Positions 24,150-32,781 of a DNA stretch of 57,353 nucleotides are shown here, piece by piece. The DNA is from an uncultured Alphaproteobacteria bacterium (GTDB lineage: Bacteria > Pseudomonadota > Alphaproteobacteria > HIMB59), in contig CABYRQ010000005.1 in NCBI GenBank assembly GCA_902521485.1, forward strand, positions 1 through 57,353. The letters are read 5' to 3'. The notes under the pieces were generated by a model that searched no databases, was not told the origin of the DNA, and saw nothing but the letters and a program-made list of their open reading frames with translations. Within the stretch, counting starts at the first letter, position 1. Every line of letters begins with the position of its first letter. A program made the translations under genes and the position numbers.

Positions 24150-24695
24150 ATGAGCGTATTGATTGTGTGTATGAGAAATGTATTAATAGCGAGTATTTTA
24201 TTAATATTTGTCAGTGGGTGCAATAACATGAAACTTGAAGACTTTGCCAACAAAAAACCAATATTTAAAATAGAAGAGTATTTTTTAGGAAAAACAACAG
24301 CTAGTGGTCTTTTTATTGATAGACTTGGAAAGGTAAGGAGACAATTTACTGTTGAAATGGAGGGTATACAACAGGAAGATAATTTTATTTTAAACGAGAC
24401 CTTCCTCTATGATGATGGAGAGGAAGAATTCAGAAGATGGGAAATAAAAAAAACTGGTGAAAATACTTATGAAGGAATTTCTGATGATATTATAGGTGTA
24501 GCTTTAGGTGAAAGTTCAGGTAATGCTTTAAATTGGCATTACACTTTAAAACTTAAGTATGGTGATGGAATAATGAATGTTAAATTTGATGATTGGATGA
24601 TTATGCAAGATGAAAAAAATGTATTCAACAAAGCTACTATGAAAAAATTTGGTATAAGATTAGGAGATGTTTATTTATTCTTCACTAAGCAGTAG
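24150..24695 (+). CDS. DUF3833 lipoprotein
   Basis: A probable lipoprotein of the DUF3833 family (181 aa). The second ATG (24171) gives MRNVLIASILLIFVSGC, a typical lipoprotein signal with the lipobox VSGC. The first ATG adds seven residues. The mature part has LEDFANKKPIFKIEEYFLGK (about 30-49), GLFIDRLGKVRRQFTVEMEG, FLYDDGEEEFRRWEIKK (about 92-108) and NVKFDDWMIMQDEKNVFNKA, all typical of the family. It is the last gene of the photolyase-FAD-DUF1365-CFA module. Its stop region overlaps the 3' end of the convergent trcR gene by 11 bases. The function is unknown; an envelope role tied to lipid modification is inferred from linkage. Confidence 0.84.
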   Translation: MSVLIVCMRNVLIASILLIFVSGCNNMKLEDFANKKPIFKIEEYFLGKTTASGLFIDRLGKVRRQFTVEMEGIQQEDNFILNETFLYDDGEEEFRRWEIKKTGENTYEGISDDIIGVALGESSGNALNWHYTLKLKYGDGIMNVKFDDWMIMQDEKNVFNKATMKKFGIRLGDVYLFFTKQ

Positions 24696-25269
24696 TAGAC
24701 TGCAATTTTTCTGCCTTTTCTTTTGCTTTTCTCTCGCGTTCTGCTTTTCGCTGACCTTTTTCAACTAGTGCTTCGAGTTCTTCATAAGTACATAAACCAA
24801 GATCGGTGGGGTTTCTAAATTCTGTAATTGGTTGAGATTGATTACCAGCCCTGATATTAGCAACAGTAGGCTTAGTAGAACTTGTAAGTTTAGCTATTTG
24901 TGTATCTGTTAGTATTTGTCCATACTCACGAATTAGCCAAGCTATAGCTTTAGGTCTTTCTTGTCTTACTGATAACGGTAGGTATTTTTTTGTTTTAACG
25001 CTCGATTGAATGGACTCAGATTTTTTATTTTGCAATTGAAGTTCAAGTGAATGATCTCCCTCACAACGTTTAATCTCATCCATAGTTAATTGACCACTGG
25101 CTATAGGGTTTAATCCTTGCATACGATAAGCGTCCTCACCATCTGCAATACTTTGAACTTCTAGCTCATGTAATTGACAGAATTGAGATATCTGGGAAAA
25201 ACTTAAAGCAGTATTGTCTACCAACCATACGGCCGTAGCTAAGGGCATTAAAGGTTTATTGTCAGACAT
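24685..25269 (-). CDS. trcR: Cell cycle transcriptional regulator TrcR (DUF1013)
   Basis: A 194-aa DNA-binding protein of the DUF1013 family, found almost only in Alphaproteobacteria and named TrcR in Caulobacter. N-terminal MPLATAVWLVDNTALSFSQI (about residues 7-26) and FCQLHELEVQSIADGE (about 29-44) form the first conserved part. The central RPKAIAWLIREYGQILTDTQ (about 104-123) and the following helix-turn-helix-like TKPTVANIRAGN complete the domain. The C-terminus is a charged helix (RKAERERKAKEKAEK). It lies 15 bases after rpmE on the same strand. It supports the taxonomic placement. Confidence 0.9.
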   Translation of the reverse strand: MSDNKPLMPLATAVWLVDNTALSFSQISQFCQLHELEVQSIADGEDAYRMQGLNPIASGQLTMDEIKRCEGDHSLELQLQNKKSESIQSSVKTKKYLPLSVRQERPKAIAWLIREYGQILTDTQIAKLTSSTKPTVANIRAGNQSQPITEFRNPTDLGLCTYEELEALVEKGQRKAERERKAKEKAEKLQSTTA

Positions 25270-25284
25270 GGTCTTGTTAAAATA

Positions 25285-25506
25285 TTAAATATTAAATGAC
25301 TTATATTTATTTTTAAAACGTGCAACTCTTCCACCTGAGTCAACCATTTTTCCAGATCCTTGATTCCAAGCTGGATGAGATAAAGGGTCAATTTCAAGCT
25401 TCATAGTATCGCCAGCTTTACCCCAAGTAGATCTAGTCTTATATGTTGATCCGTCAGTACGTTCTACAGTAATTTCATGGTAATCAGGATGTATTTTTTG
25501 TTTCAT
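25285..25506 (-). CDS. rpmE: 50S ribosomal protein L31
   Basis: A 73-aa ribosomal protein of the alphaproteobacterial L31 type: [19 protein letters not shown] at the N-terminus, the TRSTWGK segment, [12 protein letters not shown] and the C-terminal [13 protein letters not shown]. It has no zinc cysteines, as usual for this type. A promoter with TTGATT, 17-base spacer and TATTTT precedes the ATG by only about 9 bases, so it probably has its own short-leader or near-leaderless message despite lying behind suhB. Confidence 0.94.
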   Translation of the reverse strand: MKQKIHPDYHEITVERTDGSTYKTRSTWGKAGDTMKLEIDPLSHPAWNQGSGKMVDSGGRVARFKNKYKSFNI

Positions 25507-25515
25507 GGTTATGAG

Positions 25516-25544
25516 AAAATAGAGATCAAAGGTTAAAAAATCAA
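25516..25544 (-). promoter_or_regulatory. Candidate rpmE promoter
   Basis: On the minus strand TTGATT (25544-25539), 17 bases, TATTTT (25521-25516). The predicted start of transcription lies about 3 bases before the rpmE ATG at 25506. Confidence 0.4.
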
Positions 25545-25552
25545 GTAAATAT

Positions 25553-26347
25553 TTATAGGCTTTTCAGCAATTCGCCGCTAATGGCTGCACTAGAGGCTAT
25601 TAAACTTTCATCATTTAAGGGATCAAAAACATTACCTTTTTCATTTAGACATATCCCACCAGCCTCATTTACTAAAATAATACCTGCTACGATATCCCAA
25701 AGATTTAATCTTAATGACCAAAATCCATCAAATTTTCCTGATGCCACATTCGCTAAATCAAGAGCTGAAGAACCAAGTATTCTGACACTTGTTTTCCTTT
25801 GAAGCGATCCTATTTGAGCAATTCCTTTTTCAAGAATATCTTCATGCTTGATTTGCACACCAGATGTAAACATACATCCATCTAACTTATCTCTTTGGGA
25901 AACCCTGAGCCTTTGGTTGTTAATCCAAGATCCAGAACCCTTATGAGCCCAAAATAATTCATTTAAAATTGGGTTATATGTAACACCAGCAATAATCTCT
26001 CCTTTTTGCATCAATCCAATGGTTACTGCAAAGTAACCATTTCCGTGTATGAAATTTTTTGTTCCGTCAAGTGGGTCTGAGATAAACACAGGAGTATCAC
26101 CTTTAAGTTTATATAAATCTTCAGCACCAAAAGTCTCCTCGTCAATTTGAAGAAAATCAGGCCTATCTTTTCCCAAAGTATAACTGATAGTTTCAGATGC
26201 TCTTATGTCTGCAGAGGATACAAAGTCATTTTTATCTTTTTTAGAAATTTGAAGTTTCTCAAGCTCTCCAAAATCTCTTATTAAAGATTTAGCAGCATTC
26301 CTACATGCCTTTTCCATTACAACAATTACTGGTGGGACAATAGACAT
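25553..26347 (-). CDS. suhB: Inositol monophosphatase family protein (SuhB)
   Basis: Magnesium-dependent phosphatase of the inositol monophosphatase superfamily, 264 aa. The metal-binding signatures are complete: IDEETFG (about residue 77), [20 protein letters not shown] (about 92-111) and the C-terminal [18 protein letters not shown] (about 213-230). [11 protein letters not shown] (about 43-53) is the first conserved block. SuhB acts on inositol-1-phosphate and is also an RNA polymerase-associated factor in some bacteria. It lies 8 bases after efp in the tkt-gap-fba-efp run, a linkage common in Alphaproteobacteria. Confidence 0.92.
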   Translation of the reverse strand: MSIVPPVIVVMEKACRNAAKSLIRDFGELEKLQISKKDKNDFVSSADIRASETISYTLGKDRPDFLQIDEETFGAEDLYKLKGDTPVFISDPLDGTKNFIHGNGYFAVTIGLMQKGEIIAGVTYNPILNELFWAHKGSGSWINNQRLRVSQRDKLDGCMFTSGVQIKHEDILEKGIAQIGSLQRKTSVRILGSSALDLANVASGKFDGFWSLRLNLWDIVAGIILVNEAGGICLNEKGNVFDPLNDESLIASSAAISGELLKSL

Positions 26348-26355
26348 AGAAAAAA

Positions 26356-26922
26356 TTATTTTGCTTTTTCTATATAAGTTAATTCAGATGTGTTTATTCT
26401 AATTTTGTCACCCGTTTCAATATGAGGTGGAACAGTAACTCTTACACCGTTAGTTAACAATGCTGGTTTATATGATGAAGATGCTGTTTGTCCCTTAACA
26501 ACTGCCTCTGTTTCAGCTATTTGTACAGTAAGACTCTCAGGTGGATTAACATTCATTGGTTTTTCATCATAAAACTCAATAGAGACTTCCATTCCATCTT
26601 CAAGAAATTTTGCTGTATTTTCATTCACTTGACTAATATTCATAACTATTTGCTCATAGGTTTGGTTATTCATAAAAGTAAAATCCTCTCCATTACGAAA
26701 TAAAAATTGATGATCTATCTCTTCAGCACGAATTTTTTCAAGAGACTCTGAACTTCTAAATCTCTCATTTAATTTTGACTGGTTTGAAATATTTTTCAAC
26801 TCAGCTTGAATGTATGCCCCACCTTTTCCAGGTTGTGTATGGGATAATTTAGCGACTTTCCAAAGCGAATTATTATGCTCAATTATATTTCCTATCTTTA
26901 AGTCATTAGCATTAATTTTCAT
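26356..26922 (-). CDS. efp: Translation elongation factor P
   Basis: Ribosome-binding factor that relieves stalling at polyproline stretches. 188 aa, three OB-like domains. The modified lysine loop is SHTQPGKGGAYIQAELKN (about residues 27-44), with the Lys of PGKGG at the tip. FLFRNGEDFTFMNNQTYEQI (about 73-92) and the C-terminal TGDKIRINTSELTYIEK block are typical. The ATG overlaps the fba stop by 4 bases (ATGA). No epmA/epmB homologues are seen in this window, so the modification state of the lysine is unknown. Confidence 0.96.
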   Translation of the reverse strand: MKINANDLKIGNIIEHNNSLWKVAKLSHTQPGKGGAYIQAELKNISNQSKLNERFRSSESLEKIRAEEIDHQFLFRNGEDFTFMNNQTYEQIVMNISQVNENTAKFLEDGMEVSIEFYDEKPMNVNPPESLTVQIAETEAVVKGQTASSSYKPALLTNGVRVTVPPHIETGDKIRINTSELTYIEKAK

Positions 26923-27836
26923 TTAGATTTATAAATTTGAATCATTTGCTCTAATAAAGCCAACGCATCTACTCTCGATCTTTGAAAACAATTTCTTCCA
27001 ATAATTGAGCCGTTTCCATCTCCCTGGTGAATTGCAAGCACTTCATCCATTAAAGCTTGATCATCTTTTGCATCACCTCCTGAAAATACCACTAAGCGTT
27101 TTCCATCAAATGCAACTTTTTTGATATGAGCCACACGATCCTTTAAAGTGCTTATAGGTATGTTATTATCTTCAAATGCTTTTTTAGTTGGATCTTCTTC
27201 TAAAAAATCACTAGGTAGTTTTACTTTAATAATATTTGCACCCAGTAGAGCAGACATGTGTGCTGCATATGAAATTATATTCATTGCCGTTTCGCCTTTT
27301 TTGCTAATCTTTGAACCTCTCGCGTAAGCCCATAAAACAACAGCAAGTCCTTTTTCTTTGGCCTCGAAACTAAGTCTTTTAAATTCTTCCATTAATTCAA
27401 AATTATGATCAGACCCAGGATAAATCGTAAAACCTATCGCAGCACATCCTAATTTTAATGCATCATTTACACTCCCAGTAACAGCTTGATCAAGAGATGT
27501 TGCAAGAGTATTAGAACTATTAATTTTTAATATAGTTGGAATTTGACCATTATAATTCCCAGAACTCATTTGCAGTAAACCAAGAGGAGCAGCATAGGCA
27601 GATAAACCAGAATCTATTGCAAGTTGGTGATGATAGTTTGGATCGTATGCTGGGGGATTTACAGCAAAACTTCTATCGGGCCCGTGTTCAAAGCCTTGAT
27701 CGACAGGTAAAATTATCATTCTTCCAGTTCCGCCTAACTTTCCATGTCCCAAAATTTTCATAAGGTTTGATCTCACTCCAATATTTTCGTGAGTGTAGTT
27801 TGATATAATTTTTCTTGTAATATTTGTAACTTTCAT
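26919..27836 (-). CDS. fbaB: Class I fructose-bisphosphate aldolase (DhnA/FbaB type)
   Basis: Schiff-base aldolase interconverting fructose-1,6-bisphosphate with dihydroxyacetone phosphate and glyceraldehyde-3-phosphate. ILPVDQGFEHGPDRSFAVNP (about residues 41-60) is the family's N-terminal block. GANIIKVKLPSDF holds the catalytic lysine (about 198-210), and VVFSGGDAKDD (about 249-259) plus GNGSIIGRNCFQR (about 273-285) bind phosphate. The length of 305 aa is normal. A strong AGGAG site lies 6-7 bases before the ATG, which is unusual in this window, suggesting high expression. It is followed by efp with an ATGA overlap. Confidence 0.93.
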   Translation of the reverse strand: MKVTNITRKIISNYTHENIGVRSNLMKILGHGKLGGTGRMIILPVDQGFEHGPDRSFAVNPPAYDPNYHHQLAIDSGLSAYAAPLGLLQMSSGNYNGQIPTILKINSSNTLATSLDQAVTGSVNDALKLGCAAIGFTIYPGSDHNFELMEEFKRLSFEAKEKGLAVVLWAYARGSKISKKGETAMNIISYAAHMSALLGANIIKVKLPSDFLEEDPTKKAFEDNNIPISTLKDRVAHIKKVAFDGKRLVVFSGGDAKDDQALMDEVLAIHQGDGNGSIIGRNCFQRSRVDALALLEQMIQIYKSK

Positions 27837-27844
27837 AATAGCTC

Positions 27845-28861
27845 CTATAAATTACACACTTGAGCGGTTGTCTCAAGCATTCTATTTGAAAATCCCCACT
27901 CGTTATCATACCAAGTCAATACTCTACCAAAATTATCTGACACCGTTGTTGTTTCACTTAAATCTAAAATAGAACTCCTTGCGTCATGATTATAATCACT
28001 TGATACTTTAGGGTCTGTATTCACTCCTAAAATACCTTTAAGAGGGCCATTTGCATACTCTTGAAATTTATTATTTAAATTTTCAATTGTGATATTTTTT
28101 TTCGTGTTAAATTTAAAATCTACTAGAGATACATTTGGCGTTGGAACTCTTATAGCTGTGCCATCTAATTTTCCATTTAAATGAGGAAGGACGAGACCGA
28201 CAGCTTTTGCTGCACCTGTGCTTGTTGGTATAATGTTAGTTGATGCTGCTCTTGCTCTTCTAAGATCTTTATGAAACGTGTCTACTGTATTTTGATCTCC
28301 TGTAAAAGAGTGAATAGTTGTCATATATCCATTTTCAATTCCGAACTCTTTATCAATTACAAAAGCTACAGGAGCCAGACAATTAGTTGTACACGAGGCA
28401 TTAGAGATTATTTGATGATCTATATTAATATTTTTGTTATTAACTCCTTGCACAACCGTTATATCAGCACCAGAACATGGAGCAGAAACTATAACTTTAC
28501 TTGCTCCGCTTTCGATATGAGACATTGCCTTTTCTTTAGATGCAAAAACACCTGTGCACTCTAAAATAATGTCGACTTTCTTATCTTTCCATTTCAAATC
28601 AATAGGGTTTTTCTCAGATGTAACAGTAACTGTATTTTCCCCTATTGAAAATTGTTCATTGGAGATTTTATTAATTTCTTTTTTTAGAGATCCATGAATA
28701 CTATCATATTTAAGTAGGTGAATATTTGAGTCAATATCAGCCAAGTCGTTTATATAGCTTATCTCATATTGATTACTAAATTCATTTAATCTCTCCAAAA
28801 ATGCTCTATAAACAAGCCTACCTATTCTACCAAAACCATTAATAGCTACTTTTTTTTTCAT
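27845..28861 (-). CDS. gap: Glyceraldehyde-3-phosphate dehydrogenase
   Basis: Glycolytic and gluconeogenic enzyme oxidising glyceraldehyde-3-phosphate to 1,3-bisphosphoglycerate. N-terminal NAD site VAINGFGRIGRLVYRAF (about residues 4-20), catalytic cysteine in SNASCTTNCLAPV (about 152-164), HSFTGDQ (about 183), RRARAASTNIIPTSTGAA (about 200-217) and the C-terminal WYDNEWGFSNRM (about 318-329) are all intact. The length of 338 aa is normal. It sits between tkt and fba; the ATG overlaps the tkt stop by 4 bases. Confidence 0.96.
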   Translation of the reverse strand: MKKKVAINGFGRIGRLVYRAFLERLNEFSNQYEISYINDLADIDSNIHLLKYDSIHGSLKKEINKISNEQFSIGENTVTVTSEKNPIDLKWKDKKVDIILECTGVFASKEKAMSHIESGASKVIVSAPCSGADITVVQGVNNKNINIDHQIISNASCTTNCLAPVAFVIDKEFGIENGYMTTIHSFTGDQNTVDTFHKDLRRARAASTNIIPTSTGAAKAVGLVLPHLNGKLDGTAIRVPTPNVSLVDFKFNTKKNITIENLNNKFQEYANGPLKGILGVNTDPKVSSDYNHDARSSILDLSETTTVSDNFGRVLTWYDNEWGFSNRMLETTAQVCNL

Positions 28862-30789
28862 TTTGTCTTTATTTTCTTTATTATTTTATTAGATACGGTT
28901 TCTGTTGTTAAACCAAATTTTCTAAAAACTTCATTCCCAGGTGCACTAGCACCAAAATTATCTAATCCAAATATATTTTCATATTTTGTGTACTTATTCC
29001 AATACATTGTTGATCCAGCTTCAATTACAAAAGTTTCACTAGATTTTGATTTTAATAAATTATTTTTAAAAGTTTTTGATTGTTTTTCAAAAACAGAAGT
29101 TGATGGCATTGAAATGACTTTTGCAATAATACCATCGCCTCTAATTTTTACAGCTACGTTGACAGCTAAAGACACTTCTGAACCAGTAGCTATAATAGTA
29201 ATATTATTATTATTTTTTGGACCATATATTACGTAAGCACCTTTAAATTTTTTTGAGTCTAATTTTTTATTTGATATTTGTGGCAGATTTTGCCTTGAAA
29301 GACAGATAAATGAAGGTGCATCATTAATTTTTAAAGCCTCTCTCCAACATACAATTGTTTCCTTAAGATCGCAGGGTCTAAATACATAACTATTTGGTAT
29401 GAGTCTTAACATATTAATTTGTTCAATAGGTTGATGAGTAGGACCATCTTCACCTAATCCAATAGAGTCGTGTGTGAAAACTTGTATAGGATTAATTTTC
29501 ATTAGTGCAGCTAAACGAAGACTTGGCTTCATATAATCAGCAAAGCTCAAAAAAGTTCCTGAATATGTTTTGTAAATTTTGGTAGCGGCAATACCATTCA
29601 TTATTGCTGCCATACCATGCTCTCTTACACCATAATGGATATATTGTCCCGTTGTGTTCATGCTATCCATAACAGACATTTCTTTACCTTTGGTATTATT
29701 GGAGCCAGTTAAGTCTGCAGAACCTCCGAGTATCGGATGATCTTCTTTGAAATAATTTAATACTGCTTCAGAGGATTTTCTAGTAGCCTGATCAGACTTA
29801 AAATATTTCAAATCTGTTTCTATTTTACTAAATAATTTATCTATGTCTTTATTTGAAATATTTGTGTGAGATATTGATTTAGTTTTTTTGTATATTTGTA
29901 TATTTTTGGTGGATGAATTTCGCCAAACCTTTAAAAGTTTATCTGGAATTTGAAAAGGTTTTTCATTCCAAGATAATTTACTTCTAGTTAATTTCACTTC
30001 CTCTGAACCTAAGGGCGAGCCGTGTGATGATGCTTTTGCAGACTTATTTGGAGAACCAAATCCAATTGTTGTTTTGAAATTTAGCAAACAGGGGACTTTT
30101 GATACTTGTGCTTTTTTTAAAAGTTTATAAATATTTTTATGATCATGACCTCTTCCACTATGTACCTCCCAATTTACTGATTTAAATCTAAGGTTTGTGT
30201 TATCACTAAAAGCCAGGTCTGTAGATCCATCGATACTAATGTTGTTGTTATCGTATATTAGTATTAAATTATTAAGTTTTAAGTGCCCAGCTAGACTTAT
30301 TGCCTCTTGGCTAATTCCTTCCATTAAACAGCCATCACCACAAAAAACATATACCTTTGGGGCTTTAGATAATTTTTTCTCTTTTGAGAGCTTTTTAAGG
30401 GCTATGGCCATTCCTACTGCATTCGAAATTCCTTGCCCAAGAGGACCAGTCGTTATTTCTATTCCAGCATCTGGTTCATATTCAGGATGTCCCGCTGTAA
30501 TGTAGCCCAATTGTCTAAAATTTTTAATTTGAGAAATTGTCATTTTTTTATAACCGGTGAGGTATAAAAGTGAGTAAAGCAACATCGAACCATGCCCATT
30601 AGATAAAACGAATCGATCTCTGAGTAACCAGTTTGGATCTTTGGGATTATGAATAAGAAAATCGTGAAAGAGGACTGTGGCAATGTCAGCCATTCCCATC
30701 GGCATACCAGGATGACCAGATTTTGCTTTTTCTACCGCATCAATTGATAAAAATCTGATACAGTTTGCTAATTTAGTATAATTTTTCAA
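28858..30789 (-). CDS. tkt: Transketolase
   Basis: Thiamine-diphosphate enzyme of the pentose phosphate pathway, 643 aa. ThDP-binding motif GDGCLMEGISQEAISLAGH (about residues 150-168), N-terminal KSGHPGMPMGMADI (about 20-33), GHPEYEPDAGIEITTGPLGQ (about 99-118) and the second-domain QVFTHDSIGLGEDGPTHQPI (about 434-453) are complete, as is the C-terminal TSVFEKQ region. The start is TTG at 30789, giving MKNYTKLANCIRFL. It is the first gene of the tkt-gap-fba-efp-suhB run and diverges from the zapB-like gene across 35 bases. Confidence 0.96.
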   Translation of the reverse strand: MKNYTKLANCIRFLSIDAVEKAKSGHPGMPMGMADIATVLFHDFLIHNPKDPNWLLRDRFVLSNGHGSMLLYSLLYLTGYKKMTISQIKNFRQLGYITAGHPEYEPDAGIEITTGPLGQGISNAVGMAIALKKLSKEKKLSKAPKVYVFCGDGCLMEGISQEAISLAGHLKLNNLILIYDNNNISIDGSTDLAFSDNTNLRFKSVNWEVHSGRGHDHKNIYKLLKKAQVSKVPCLLNFKTTIGFGSPNKSAKASSHGSPLGSEEVKLTRSKLSWNEKPFQIPDKLLKVWRNSSTKNIQIYKKTKSISHTNISNKDIDKLFSKIETDLKYFKSDQATRKSSEAVLNYFKEDHPILGGSADLTGSNNTKGKEMSVMDSMNTTGQYIHYGVREHGMAAIMNGIAATKIYKTYSGTFLSFADYMKPSLRLAALMKINPIQVFTHDSIGLGEDGPTHQPIEQINMLRLIPNSYVFRPCDLKETIVCWREALKINDAPSFICLSRQNLPQISNKKLDSKKFKGAYVIYGPKNNNNITIIATGSEVSLAVNVAVKIRGDGIIAKVISMPSTSVFEKQSKTFKNNLLKSKSSETFVIEAGSTMYWNKYTKYENIFGLDNFGASAPGNEVFRKFGLTTETVSNKIIKKIKTK

Positions 30790-30824
30790 TGGAATAACTT
30801 TTCTTAATAACTAATAATTAAAGT

Positions 30825-31085
30825 ATGAACGAATTTCAACAACAAATACTTCAAAAAATTGAGCAAATTGCATCAAAACTTCAGAATTATAAAATTAATA
30901 ACGAAGAACTAATAAATGAGAAACAAGAATTAAAAGCCAAGATAGAATATTTAGAAAGAAGAGAGTCAGAATTAGTAACCGAATTAGAAAATAACAAACT
31001 TGAGTTATCTGAAAAATCTCAACTTATTGATCAAGCAACTAATAAAATTGAGGAATTACTGGGTTCAATAGACATAGATGGCTAA
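30825..31085 (+). CDS. ZapB-like/DUF4164 coiled-coil protein
   Basis: An 86-aa protein that is nearly all coiled coil, with heptad-type spacing of Leu/Ile and abundant Glu/Lys (residues about 5-78). Alphaproteobacteria commonly carry such a DUF4164 or ZapB-like gene directly upstream of zapA, and here it overlaps zapA by 8 bases. By analogy it may link ZapA and the FtsZ ring to the nucleoid. The family call rests on context and composition, since coiled coils give little specific sequence signal. Confidence 0.68.
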   Translation: MNEFQQQILQKIEQIASKLQNYKINNEELINEKQELKAKIEYLERRESELVTELENNKLELSEKSQLIDQATNKIEELLGSIDIDG

Positions 31086-31410
31086 TTTAACTCTAACAAT
31101 TGGAGGAAGACCACTAAAAATACAATGTTCAGATGATAATGTTGAAACAGTAAAAGAGATCGCTTCTTCAATTAGTAAACTCATAGATGATGAGAAGAAA
31201 GAGAATGTGCCTTTTTTAACATCTACACTTATTGCCTATCTTAAATCCATGGAAGATGTTTTGAAAAAAGAAAAAATATTGCAAGATTCTTTAAATAAGA
31301 AATTATTTTATGAGAGTCGTATTCAAGAATTACAGAATGAAAATAATCATCTAAAATCTGACATTGAGCAAATTTTCAAAAAACTAAATGATAATATAAT
31401 CATTGAATAA
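31078..31410 (+). CDS. zapA: Cell division protein ZapA
   Basis: FtsZ-ring-associated protein, 110 aa. The N-terminal half has the family fold: LTLTIGGRPLKIQCSDDNVE (about residues 3-22) followed by the VKEIASSISKLIDD helix. The C-terminal half is a coiled coil (DVLKKEKILQDSLNKKLFYE). It bundles FtsZ filaments at midcell. It overlaps its upstream coiled-coil neighbour and the downstream fthC gene. In many proteobacteria 6S RNA lies between zapA and fthC; here the two genes overlap, so there is no room for it. Confidence 0.88.
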   Translation: MANLTLTIGGRPLKIQCSDDNVETVKEIASSISKLIDDEKKENVPFLTSTLIAYLKSMEDVLKKEKILQDSLNKKLFYESRIQELQNENNHLKSDIEQIFKKLNDNIIIE

Positions 31411-31966
31411 AAAACAAATTCGAAAACATCACCTGGAACTAAGAATGCAACTAAGCACTTCGGATTTAGATATTTTTTCCAATAAAATAAATTCAAAAAT
31501 AATAGATTTAATTGAAAAAATTAATCCAAATAGTTCTGTTGGCTTATTTTATCCATATAAAAATGAGGTAGATGTATTGAGAATTTCTGATGATTTAATA
31601 AATAAAAATATCAAATGTTCACTTCCCAAAGTAATATCAAAAGGATCCTCTTTAAAGTACTTTGAATATAACCCTCATAGTCCAAATTTGGAAAAAGGTT
31701 TTGGCGGTATAATGGAACCTAAGGGTGAAAAGACATTAGATCCTGATATAATTATTGCATCATGCTCTGCATTTAATGAAAAAGGTTTTAGGGTAGGCTA
31801 TGGAGGAGGTTTTTTTGATAGAACTATTGAAGAATTGAAAAAAAAAGGAAATTTAATAACTATTTTAGCTGCTTTTGAAATTCAAAAAACCAACTACAAT
31901 TTTCAGGAGAGTTTTGACCAAAAAGTAGATTATATTTGTTCAGAACAAAAAATCTATTCTTTATGA
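31403..31966 (+). CDS. fthC: 5-formyltetrahydrofolate cyclo-ligase
   Basis: ATP-dependent enzyme converting 5-formyl-THF to 5,10-methenyl-THF. 187 aa, with the IRKHHLELRMQLS start (residues 5-17), VGLFYPYKNEVD (about 46-57), the LPKV segment, FGGIMEPKG (about 99-107) and the nucleotide/substrate site CSAFNEKGFRVGYGGGFFDR (about 121-140). The start is TTG at 31403, inside the zapA stop region. It ends in an ATGA overlap with the next gene. The zapA-fthC adjacency is widely conserved. Confidence 0.92.
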   Translation: MNKKQIRKHHLELRMQLSTSDLDIFSNKINSKIIDLIEKINPNSSVGLFYPYKNEVDVLRISDDLINKNIKCSLPKVISKGSSLKYFEYNPHSPNLEKGFGGIMEPKGEKTLDPDIIIASCSAFNEKGFRVGYGGGFFDRTIEELKKKGNLITILAAFEIQKTNYNFQESFDQKVDYICSEQKIYSL

Positions 31967-32778
31967 ATTTTTTAGTGATAGGAGATGTTGTTGGTAGATC
32001 AGGTAGAACAGCTCTAAAAGAAAATTTAAAAAAGATTCAAGATCAATTCAAAATTAGCTTTACAATAATTAATGCTGAAAATTCTGCTGGTGGTTATGGA
32101 ATTACAGGAAAAATTTACGAAGAGCTTATAAGTTGGGGGGCTGACGCTATCACTTTAGGAAATCATGCTTGGAAACAAAAAGAGATCATAGAATATATGG
32201 ATCAAAATCCAGATCATAATATTATCAGACCTTTAAATTTCGAAGTTGGATCTCCTGGTAGGGGTTTTAAAATTTTTACTCATAAAAATGGAAAAAGAAT
32301 ATTGGTAAGCCAAGTTCATGGTCAAACATTCATTGACCTTCCCTTAAGTAACCCTTTTCATTCTATTGATACACAACTTTTATCCATAATTAATGACCAT
32401 GAAATAGATTATTCATTTTTAGAGGTACATGCTGAGGTAACATCTGAAAAAAATGGTATAGCCCAAAATTATGATGGAAAATTCACAGCCATATATGGTA
32501 CTCATGTTCATATACCAACCTCAGACGCTAGGGTATTAGAAAAAGGCACTTGTTTTCAAACTGATATTGGCATGACAGGAGATTATAATTCTGTTATTGG
32601 TATGAAAAAAGAAAGCGCTATCAAAAGAATGAGAACCGGATCAAACTCACATAGATTAGAACCCGCAGAGGGATTAGCTACTATTTCTGGAGCAGTTATA
32701 ACTACAAAAGAGGGAGACACGAATTCAATTCAATCTATTCAAATAGGTGGCGTTTTGAATAGTAATTTATTATCTTAG
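31963..32778 (+). CDS. YmdB-like metallophosphoesterase (TIGR00282 family)
   Basis: Calcineurin-like phosphodiesterase of the YmdB family, 271 aa. Metal-binding residues lie in FLVIGDVVGRSGR (residues 3-15), NAENSAGGYGIT (about 41-52), LGNHAWKQKE (about 68-77), QVHGQTF and VHAEVTSEKNGI (about 148-159), and YGTHVHIPTSD (about 173-183). YmdB of Bacillus subtilis hydrolyses cyclic nucleotides and influences RNase Y activity; the role in Alphaproteobacteria is not established. I chose the ATG at 31963 (ATGA overlap with fthC), because the in-frame TTG upstream at 31936 would add residues unlike the family start. Confidence 0.9.
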   Translation: MNFLVIGDVVGRSGRTALKENLKKIQDQFKISFTIINAENSAGGYGITGKIYEELISWGADAITLGNHAWKQKEIIEYMDQNPDHNIIRPLNFEVGSPGRGFKIFTHKNGKRILVSQVHGQTFIDLPLSNPFHSIDTQLLSIINDHEIDYSFLEVHAEVTSEKNGIAQNYDGKFTAIYGTHVHIPTSDARVLEKGTCFQTDIGMTGDYNSVIGMKKESAIKRMRTGSNSHRLEPAEGLATISGAVITTKEGDTNSIQSIQIGGVLNSNLLS

Positions 32779-32781
32779 CTC

